A DNA stretch of 7,916 nucleotides, from the NCBI GenBank assembly GCA_015657735.1, contig SSSX01000826.1:1-7916 (forward strand). Reading direction: 5' to 3'. Position 1 is the stretch's first letter. Each line of letters starts with the position of its first letter. The notes beneath the pieces were generated by a model, which saw only the letters and a program-made list of their open reading frames with translations, was not told the DNA's origin and ran no database searches. This document shows positions 1-5,392 of the stretch, in pieces. The position numbers were made by a program, and so were the translations under genes. This DNA is from Zoogloeaceae bacterium. GTDB lineage: Bacteria; Pseudomonadota; Gammaproteobacteria; Burkholderiales; Rhodocyclaceae.

Positions 1-539
1 ACCAGCACGCTGGCCGCCAGCGTCGCGTCGTAGGCCCACGCGCCGTGCACCTCCACGTCGTCGCCGGCGCGGATGTCGGCGGTCGTGGCATAGCCGTCGA
101 GCACCGTCGGGCTGCTGCGGGTGGCGTCGGCGCTGCCGGTGACGATGCGCACCGGCTGGCCCATCACGGCCAGCATGCCGTCCGCCGCCGGCGCCGCCGA
201 CACCGGCCCGACGAGCTGCGCCTGCACCTCGATGCGCTGCGCCACCCGGTCGCCGGAGTACACCAGCCGCACCCGCTGGCCGAGCTTCACTGCCGCATTG
301 ACGCTGGCCCCGCCGGCATCGACGGTGTCGCGGGTGGCGCTGCTGTCGTCGTATTCGACGCCATCGACGATCACCGAGCCGAAGCCGCTCACCGAACCCG
401 AGGCCACGCCGCTGCCACCGCTGCCGACGCCGGCCACGTCGACGCCGCCACCGCCGCCGCAGGCCGCCAGCAGCGCCACCGCGGTCGCCGCCAGCCACGC
501 CGGAAGGCGCCCGGCGCTCAGGGAAAGAAGGGTTTTCAT
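1..539 (-). CDS. DUF5666-type lipoprotein, partial (3' end beyond left edge)
   Basis: This reading frame starts at ATG 539-537 and stays open to the window edge, giving about 179 residues without a stop. Residues 1-27 form a lipoprotein signal: a basic start, a hydrophobic stretch and a lipobox ending LLAAC, with Cys27 as the likely lipidated residue. A glycine/serine-rich spacer follows (about 28-48). Then come two beta-rich units resembling DUF5666: one begins SGFGSVIVDGVEYD and runs through VKLGQRVRLVYSG, and a second, weaker one contains IRAGDDVEVHGAW. The protein should sit on the periplasmic face of the outer or inner membrane; its function is unknown. The start overlaps the stop of the upstream DUF6502 gene in an ATGA, and a GAGGA Shine-Dalgarno lies 9 bases upstream inside that gene. 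Family assignment rests on remembered resemblance; the lipoprotein call is directly visible. Confidence 0.82.
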   Translation of the reverse strand, partial: MKTLLSLSAGRLPAWLAATAVALLAACGGGGGVDVAGVGSGGSGVASGSVSGFGSVIVDGVEYDDSSATRDTVDAGGASVNAAVKLGQRVRLVYSGDRVAQRIEVQAQLVGPVSAAPAADGMLAVMGQPVRIVTGSADATRSSPTVLDGYATTADIRAGDDVEVHGAWAYDATLAASVL

Positions 540-1420
540 CGGGGGGAATCCTCGTCGTCGGGGGCGCCGGCGGCGGGCCTGGCGCCCTCCGCTGGCGTTG
601 AATTCATCGGGGCGGCGTAGCAGAACATGCCGAGCCGGATGCGCTGGTCGCCACCCGCCGGCTCGTCCTTCTCGCACAGCGGCACGGCGGCCTCGACCAT
701 CGCCGCCAGCACGTCGCGCCACAGGCGGGTGGCGAGCTGTTCGAGCTCGCGCGCCGAGTCGGCCGACAGGCCGTCGGCAAAGACGCTCTGCTCGAGAAAC
801 TGGCGTGCATCGCCGCTGGTGAGGTTATGCACGCCGGCGGCGAGGTGGTCGGCCACGCTGCCGGCCACCATGCCGCGGGTTTCCTCGTGGCGCGGGTCGG
901 GCACGAAAGCCTGGCGGCGCAGCGTCACGTGGCCGTCGGCCTCGTCGGCGATGCCGAGACGGAGCAGCTCCTGCAGCACCGAACGCGGATGCAGATCGGT
1001 CGACACCGAACGCGCCAGCGCCTCGAAGGACGGCGCCGGCCCGGCCGCCGGCAGGCACTCCGGCCAGCCGCCGGTCAGCCAGCGGGTGGCCACCTGGCTG
1101 GCCGGCGTCGGCTTGCCGAGGCGCGCCGCCGGATCGGGCTCGGCAAGGGTCGGCGCCAGCGCCCGCACATCCTTGCGGTGCAGGCCGGACAGCAGGCTCA
1201 GCGCCGAGTCGGTCGGCCGCGTGTGGCTGCGTGCGGCTTCGGCCACCGCCGCCTTCAGGAACACCGGCTTCAACGCCGCGGTGAATTCCCCGTAGCCGAC
1301 GCCCGAACGCACCAGCCACGTCGCCAGCGACTGCATGACCACCAGCGCATGCGGCAGCGCCGACGGGCCGGACGGCGGGACGTCGGAAGCAGCAGCGGAG
1401 GGGGGCGGCAGATCGCTCAT
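536..1420 (-). CDS. DUF6502 family protein
   Basis: The product is 294 residues, rich in alanine, with no signal peptide or membrane segment, so probably cytoplasmic. Features I associate with DUF6502 are an N-terminal segment like SLATWLVRSGVGYGEFTAAL, a helix-turn-helix-like stretch LSLLSGLHRKDVRAL, the block ASQVATRWLTGGWPECLP, and a C-terminal part with VADHLAAGVHNL, FLEQSVFADGLS and RIRLGMFCY. The family's function is unknown; the HTH-like segment allows a regulatory role, which is inference. I chose ATG 1420-1418. A 28-residue upstream extension to ATG 1504 is possible but would run through an AT-rich promoter-like region and looks nothing like the family. No Shine-Dalgarno precedes ATG 1420, and the predicted transcription start is at about the same base, which suggests a leaderless mRNA. 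The stop overlaps the start of the lipoprotein gene (ATGA), so the two form an operon. Confidence 0.85.
   Translation of the reverse strand: MSDLPPPSAAASDVPPSGPSALPHALVVMQSLATWLVRSGVGYGEFTAALKPVFLKAAVAEAARSHTRPTDSALSLLSGLHRKDVRALAPTLAEPDPAARLGKPTPASQVATRWLTGGWPECLPAAGPAPSFEALARSVSTDLHPRSVLQELLRLGIADEADGHVTLRRQAFVPDPRHEETRGMVAGSVADHLAAGVHNLTSGDARQFLEQSVFADGLSADSARELEQLATRLWRDVLAAMVEAAVPLCEKDEPAGGDQRIRLGMFCYAAPMNSTPAEGARPAAGAPDDEDSPR
549..553 (-). promoter_or_regulatory. Ribosome binding site of the DUF5666 lipoprotein gene
   Basis: Read on the minus strand this is GAGGA, 9 bases before the ATG at 539. It lies inside the last codons of the DUF6502 gene, so ribosomes could reinitiate after the ATGA overlap. 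It supports the chosen lipoprotein start. Confidence 0.6.
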
Positions 1421-1451
1421 GGGAAACAGTATACATGGGAAATTTTCCCAT
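1418..1451. repeat. Three-copy ATGGGAAA operator-like repeat
   Basis: CATGGGAAA occurs at 1418-1426 and again at 1434-1442, a direct repeat with a 16-base period. The second copy is followed after one base by its inverse TTTCCCAT at 1444-1451, which makes the perfect 8-bp inverted repeat ATGGGAAATTTTCCCAT. The palindrome fills most of the spacer of the minus-strand promoter, and the first direct copy covers the DUF6502 start codon. This arrangement is typical of binding sites for a dimeric repressor with an extra half-site. The factor is unknown; DUF6502 itself is a candidate by proximity only. Confidence 0.6.
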
Positions 1452-1456
1452 TTAAA
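1421..1456 (-). promoter_or_regulatory. Predicted promoter of the DUF6502-DUF5666 operon
   Basis: On the minus strand there is a -35-like TTTAAA (1456-1451, 4 of 6 consensus), a spacer of exactly 17 bases, and a -10 TATACT (1433-1428, 5 of 6). Transcription would start near 1421, next to the ATG at 1420. The surroundings are AT-rich in an otherwise very GC-rich window. An inverted repeat fills the spacer, so a repressor bound there would block RNA polymerase. The prediction comes from sequence only. Confidence 0.55.
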
Positions 1457-1519
1457 GTACACCCGTCTGTCACCGTAATTGACGAATCCGCCGGTCCGAT
1501 CCACGCAATCGACAAATCC

Positions 1520-1524
1520 AGGAG
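1520..1524 (+). promoter_or_regulatory. Ribosome binding site of the subtilase gene
   Basis: AGGAG lies 6 bases before ATG 1531. It is the clearest Shine-Dalgarno at any gene start in this window and fixes the start of the protease gene. I could not identify a convincing plus-strand promoter between 1421 and 1519. TTTAAA at 1451-1456 reads the same on both strands and could be shared, but no good -10 follows it. Confidence 0.75.
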
Positions 1525-1530
1525 AAATCC

Positions 1531-2724
1531 ATGCGCCTGCGCCCTCTGCCCTGTCTGTTGACCCTCGCCCTGGCCGCGCCGCTGGCCCAGGCCGACACCA
1601 CCCGCAGCTACATCGTCCAGTTCACCGATGCCGCCGTGCAGGCGCCGGCGCGCAAGGCCGTGCGCGACGCCCGCCGCGACGCCGACCCGCGCGGCTGGGG
1701 CTATATCGACGACCGCGTGCTCGAACGCACCCAGACCACCGAAAGCCGCTACGGCATCAAGGCCCAGCACGCCTACAGCCACGTCATGAACGGCTTCGCG
1801 GCGCGCCTCACCGACGCCCAGGTCGTGCTGCTGAAAGCCGACCCGACGGTGCAGGCGGTCGAGGAAGACCAGCCGATGCACGCCATCGGCCAGACCATTC
1901 CGTGGGGCATCGGCAAGACCCGCGACACCCTGTCGTCGACGCTGGCCGGCAACGGCGCCGGCAGCGTGGCCGGCGTCAACGTCTACGTGATCGACACCGG
2001 CATCGCCGCCCACCCCGATCTCAACCTCGTGCGCCACACCAACTTCACCGGCGACGGCACCAACGCCGACTGCAACGGTCACGGCACCCATGTCGCCGGC
2101 ACCATCGGCGCCCGCGACGACGCCGCCTCGGTGGTCGGCATGGCTCCGGGCGTCGCCCTGACCGGCGTCAAGGTGCTCGGCTGCAGCGGCTCGGGCAGCA
2201 CCTCGACGGTCATCAAGGGCGTCGACTGGGTCACCGCCAACGCGGTCAAACCGGCCGTCGCCAACATGAGCCTCGGCGGCGGGGTCAGCACGATGCTCGA
2301 CAACGCGATCGTCCGGTCGGTCAATTCCGGCGTCGTGTACGCCATCGCCGCCGGCAACAGCGCGGTCGACGCGTGCAGCCAGTCGCCGGCCCGGGTCGGC
2401 CGGACGCTCGCCGGCGCGATCACCGTCGCCGCCACCGACAGCACCGACGCCGAAGCCTCGTTCAGCAACTACGGCAGCTGCGTCGACACCTGGGCGCCGG
2501 GCGTGTCGATCCTGTCCACCTACCTCAACGGCGGTCTCGCCATCGCCTCCGGCACCTCGATGGCCAGCCCGCACGCCGCCGGCGCCGCGGCCCTGTACCT
2601 GTCGCGCTACACCCGGGTCGGCCCGTCGGCGGTCGAGGCGGCGATCAAGCAGAACGCCGTCGCCCCCGGCACCGTCAGCAAGAACGGCCAGGCCATCACC
2701 CGCCTCGACGTGCTGTCGTTCTGA
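1531..2724 (+). CDS. Secreted S8 family serine protease (aqualysin/proteinase K-like subtilase)
   Basis: This 397-residue preproprotein is a subtilisin-type endopeptidase. Residues 1-21 are a Sec signal peptide with likely cleavage after AQA. Residues about 25-118 match an inhibitor I9 propeptide (RSYIVQF, NGFAARLTDAQ, VEEDQP), which normally acts as a folding chaperone and is removed autocatalytically. The catalytic domain follows, with Asp155 (VYVIDTG), His184 (NGHGTHVAG), oxyanion Asn276 (AAGN) and Ser343 (GTSMASPH) all present. Cysteines 181, 218, 282 and 317 lie at the positions of the two disulfides of aqualysin I (C67-C99 and C163-C194), so the mature enzyme should be disulfide-stabilised. 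The protein ends right after the catalytic domain, without the C-terminal extension some relatives carry. It should be exported to the periplasm or medium. It is transcribed divergently from the DUF6502 operon; no functional link is evident. Confidence 0.95.
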   Translation: MRLRPLPCLLTLALAAPLAQADTTRSYIVQFTDAAVQAPARKAVRDARRDADPRGWGYIDDRVLERTQTTESRYGIKAQHAYSHVMNGFAARLTDAQVVLLKADPTVQAVEEDQPMHAIGQTIPWGIGKTRDTLSSTLAGNGAGSVAGVNVYVIDTGIAAHPDLNLVRHTNFTGDGTNADCNGHGTHVAGTIGARDDAASVVGMAPGVALTGVKVLGCSGSGSTSTVIKGVDWVTANAVKPAVANMSLGGGVSTMLDNAIVRSVNSGVVYAIAAGNSAVDACSQSPARVGRTLAGAITVAATDSTDAEASFSNYGSCVDTWAPGVSILSTYLNGGLAIASGTSMASPHAAGAAALYLSRYTRVGPSAVEAAIKQNAVAPGTVSKNGQAITRLDVLSF

Positions 2725-2733
2725 CCGGCCGCG

Positions 2734-2762
2734 CGCCTTCGCGGACGCGGGGCGGCTACAAT
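2734..2762 (+). promoter_or_regulatory. Possible mutL promoter
   Basis: A good -10 hexamer, TACAAT (2757-2762, 5 of 6), lies 28 bases before the mutL ATG. Nothing resembling TTGACA sits at the right distance upstream (around 2734-2740, CGCCTTC), so the -35 is weak or absent. The hexamer is one of few AT-rich spots in this intergenic stretch. Start of transcription would be near 2769, giving a leader of roughly 20 bases. Confidence 0.4.
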
Positions 2763-2790
2763 CCGCCCCTGCCGTCCACGAAGCCGCGCC

Positions 2791-4590
2791 ATGCCGATCC
2801 ACCGCCTCCCCGAACACCTGATCAACCAGATCGCCGCCGGCGAGGTGGTCGAGCGCCCCGCCTCGGTGCTCAAGGAGGTGCTCGAAAACGCCATGGACGC
2901 CGGCTCGACCGCCGTCGAGGTGCAGCTCGAACAGGGCGGCGTACGGCGCATCCGGGTCGCCGACGACGGCTGCGGCATCCCGCAGGACGAACTGCCGTTG
3001 GCCCTCGAACGCCACGCCACCAGCAAGATCGCCAGCCTCGACGACCTCGAGCGCGTCGGCACGATGGGCTTTCGCGGCGAGGCGCTGGCCGCCGTCGCCG
3101 CCGTGTCGCGGATGAGCATCACCAGCCGCTGCGAGCGCGCCAGCCACGCCTGGCGCATCGACGCCGACCCGCGCCAACTCGCGCCGGCGGCCCTCAACCA
3201 CGGCACCGTGGTCGAGGTCGCCGACCTCTATTTCAACACCCCGGCGCGACGCAAGTTCCTGAAGAGCGAAGGCACCGAGTTCGCCCACTGCGACGACGTC
3301 TTCCGGCGCATCGCGCTGGCCCGGCCGGATGTCGCGATGCAGCTCGGCCACAACGGCCGCATCAGCCTGCGCCTGCCCTCGGGCCGCCGCGAGGCGCGCG
3401 TCCGGGCCCTGCTCGGCGACGACTTCCTGGCCGCCGCGCGCAGCGTCGACGCCGAATCGGGGCTGCTCCGCCTGTCCGGCTTCGCCTCGCTGCCGGCCTA
3501 CTCGCGCAGCAGCCGCGACGCCCAGTTCTTTTACGTCAATGGCCGCTTCGTGCGCGACAAGCTGGTCACCCACGCGATCCGCGAAGCCTACGCCGACATC
3601 CTCCACGGCAGCCGCCACCCGGCCTACGTGCTGTTCCTCGAACTCGACCCCTTCGGCGTCGACGTCAATGTGCACCCGGCCAAGATCGAAGTACGCTTCC
3701 GCGATTCGCGGGCCGTGCACCAGTTCGTCTACCACGCGCTGACGCGGGCCCTCGCCGCGTCGGCCGCCGCCGCCGCCGCGACCGCCGAGGCGCCCGGCCC
3801 GCAGGCCGAATCCGCTGCCGCCCGCTTCCACCCGCCGCCGCAGCAGGGCCGGCTGGCGATGGAACCGGCCGCCCGCGCCTACTTCGACTTCGCCGCCGCG
3901 GCCCGCCCCGAAACCGCCGCCGGCTTCACGCCGGCCGTCTTCGCCGCGCGCCCGGCCGCCGCCGCCGCGGCCGGCCAGGCGGCCCCCGCGCTGCCGGCCG
4001 GCGACCTCGCCCCGCCGCTCGGCTACGCGCTGGCCCAGCTCCACGGCGTGTACATCCTGGCCCAGAACGAATCCGGCCTGATCCTTGTCGACATGCACGC
4101 CGCCCACGAACGCATCCTCTACGAACGCCTCAAGCTGCTCCTCGACGGCACCCCCGGCGTCCAGCGGCTGCTGATCCCGGCGGTGTTCGGCGTCGGCGCC
4201 CGCGACATGGCCAGCGCCGAGGAGCACGCCGCGCTGCTCGAACGCATGGGTTTCGAGATCGGCCCCGCCGGCCCGCAGGAACTCGCCGTGCGCAGCGTGC
4301 CGGCGCTGCTCGCCGCCGCGCCGGTCGGCGAACTGGTGCGCGCACTGCTGGCCGAGCTGCGCGACTATCCGGCCACCGAAGTGGTCACCGCGCGCCGCAA
4401 CGAACTGCTCGCCACGATGGCCTGCCACGGCGCCGTGCGCGCCAACCGCAGCCTGACCGTGCCCGAGATGAACGCGCTGCTCCGCGAAATGGAAGCCACC
4501 GAACGCGCCGACCAGTGCAACCACGGCCGTCCCACCTGGACGCTGCTGTCGATGGCCGACCTCGACAAGCTGTTTTTGCGCGGACGCTGA
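2791..4590 (+). CDS. mutL: DNA mismatch repair protein MutL (endonuclease-type)
   Basis: The product is 599 residues, a normal length for MutL, which couples mismatch recognition by MutS to strand incision. The N-terminal GHKL ATPase (about 1-317) has all motifs: Glu29 and Asn33 in KEVLENAMDAG, DDGCGI at 58-63, ATSK at 76-79 and GFRGEAL at 93-99. A low-complexity Ala/Pro/Gly linker spans about 318-405, with alanine runs from (GCC)n tracts. The C-terminal dimerisation domain (about 406-599) carries DMHAAHERILYE at 434-445, matching the DQHA(X)2E(X)4E metal-binding endonuclease motif, plus ACHGAVR (544-550) and CNHGRP (576-581). This type occurs in bacteria without MutH; E. coli MutL lacks it. 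ATG 2791 is chosen because IHRLPEHLINQIAAGEVVERP is the conserved family start. No Shine-Dalgarno is visible. MutS is not in the window. Confidence 0.97.
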   Translation: MPIHRLPEHLINQIAAGEVVERPASVLKEVLENAMDAGSTAVEVQLEQGGVRRIRVADDGCGIPQDELPLALERHATSKIASLDDLERVGTMGFRGEALAAVAAVSRMSITSRCERASHAWRIDADPRQLAPAALNHGTVVEVADLYFNTPARRKFLKSEGTEFAHCDDVFRRIALARPDVAMQLGHNGRISLRLPSGRREARVRALLGDDFLAAARSVDAESGLLRLSGFASLPAYSRSSRDAQFFYVNGRFVRDKLVTHAIREAYADILHGSRHPAYVLFLELDPFGVDVNVHPAKIEVRFRDSRAVHQFVYHALTRALAASAAAAAATAEAPGPQAESAAARFHPPPQQGRLAMEPAARAYFDFAAAARPETAAGFTPAVFAARPAAAAAAGQAAPALPAGDLAPPLGYALAQLHGVYILAQNESGLILVDMHAAHERILYERLKLLLDGTPGVQRLLIPAVFGVGARDMASAEEHAALLERMGFEIGPAGPQELAVRSVPALLAAAPVGELVRALLAELRDYPATEVVTARRNELLATMACHGAVRANRSLTVPEMNALLREMEATERADQCNHGRPTWTLLSMADLDKLFLRGR

Positions 4591-4601
4591 ACCCGCGCCG
4601 G

Positions 4602-4631
4602 TTGCCCTCGCCCCACCTCCGCGGAGACAAT
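4602..4631 (+). promoter_or_regulatory. Predicted rsuA promoter
   Basis: TTGCCC (4602-4607, 4 of 6) and GACAAT (4626-4631, 4 of 6) are separated by 18 bases in the 71-base gap after mutL. Transcription would start near 4638, leaving a leader of about 24 bases before GTG 4662. A 10-base palindrome, CTCCGCGGAG (4617-4626), abuts the -10. No terminator is visible after mutL, so read-through could also supply the rsuA transcript. Confidence 0.4.
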
Positions 4632-4661
4632 AGCGGGTTGATCAAGTACTCCGCACCTCCC

Positions 4662-5381
4662 GTGAAACTCGAACGCATCCTCCAGAACCAGGGCTTTGGC
4701 AGCCGCCGCCAGTGCCGGCAACTCGTCGAACTGGGCGAAGTCCGCATCCACGGCACCGTCGTCGACGACCCCGGCGCCGAGATCGCCACCGCCGGCCTGC
4801 AGTTCGAGGTCGCCGGCGAAGCCTGGACCTACCGCGACAAAACCTACCTCGCCCTCCACAAGCCGGCCGGCTTCGAGTGCTCCCACGAGCCCAAGCACCA
4901 CCGCGGCGTGTATTCGCTGCTGCCGCACCAGCTGGTGGCGCGCAATGTGCAGAGCGTCGGGCGGCTCGACGTGGACACCACCGGCCTGCTGCTCTTTTCC
5001 GACGACGGCGCCTTCATCCACAACCTGTCGTCGCCCAAGAAGCACGTGCCCAAGATCTACCGCGCCGAACTGGCCGAGGACGGCGGCGACCCGCTGCTCG
5101 AACGCCTGCTGGCCGGCGTCGACCTGATCGACGAGCCCCAGCCGGTGCGGGCGCTGAGCGCCCGCCTGCTGGCCCCGCGCACGCTGGAACTGTCGGTCGA
5201 CCTCGGCAAGTACCACGTCGTCAAGCGCATGATCGCCGCCGCCGGCAACCACGTGGACACCCTGCATCGCCACGGCTTCGGCGGCCTCGCGCTGGGCGAA
5301 GGCGTCCTCGCCGGCGTGGCCGAAGGCGAATGGGTCTACCTCGAAGCGGCCGACCTCCAACAACTGCATCCCGCTGCCTGA
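4662..5381 (+). CDS. rsuA: 16S rRNA pseudouridine(516) synthase RsuA
   Basis: The product is 239 residues, close to the 231 of E. coli RsuA, which isomerises U516 of 16S rRNA to pseudouridine. An N-terminal S4 RNA-binding domain (about 1-60: KLERILQNQGFGSRRQCRQL, then GEVRIHGTVV) precedes the catalytic domain. The signature GRLDVDTTGLLLF contains the catalytic Asp103, equivalent to Asp102 in E. coli. YLALHKPAGFECS and KYHVVKRMIAAAGNHVDTLHR match the other conserved family motifs. The frame is open far upstream, but homology begins at GTG 4662 (VKLERIL). An in-frame TTG at 4638 is an alternative. Neither has a strong Shine-Dalgarno: GGAG at 4623-4626 lies 11 bases before the TTG, and CACCTCC, which reads like an anti-Shine-Dalgarno, precedes the GTG. 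The RluF-like gene starts 11 bases downstream, implying co-transcription. Confidence 0.92.
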   Translation: MKLERILQNQGFGSRRQCRQLVELGEVRIHGTVVDDPGAEIATAGLQFEVAGEAWTYRDKTYLALHKPAGFECSHEPKHHRGVYSLLPHQLVARNVQSVGRLDVDTTGLLLFSDDGAFIHNLSSPKKHVPKIYRAELAEDGGDPLLERLLAGVDLIDEPQPVRALSARLLAPRTLELSVDLGKYHVVKRMIAAAGNHVDTLHRHGFGGLALGEGVLAGVAEGEWVYLEAADLQQLHPAA

Positions 5382-5392
5382 AAGCGCCCACC

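Noticed and set aside
1421..1504. Upstream ATG 1504 as the DUF6502 start
   Set aside because: The extra 28 residues do not look like the family and would be encoded by the promoter-like AT-rich repeat region.
2729..2744. Hairpin CCGCG-cgcctt-CGCGG after the protease gene as a terminator
   Set aside because: It has only five base pairs and no following T-run. Such palindromes are expected by chance at this GC content.
1417..4524. A 1035-codon open frame on the minus strand, antisense to the protease and mutL
   Set aside because: Its translation is an Ala/Gly/Arg/His/Asp-rich low-complexity product, typical of antisense frames under strong G/C third-position bias. The opposite strand holds two genes with all catalytic motifs.
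1479..4661. Long open plus-strand frame that runs into rsuA and could suggest a 1300-residue fusion
   Set aside because: Before 4662 the product is Arg/Pro-rich nonsense overlapping the real protease and mutL in another frame. Only the last 239 codons resemble a protein family.
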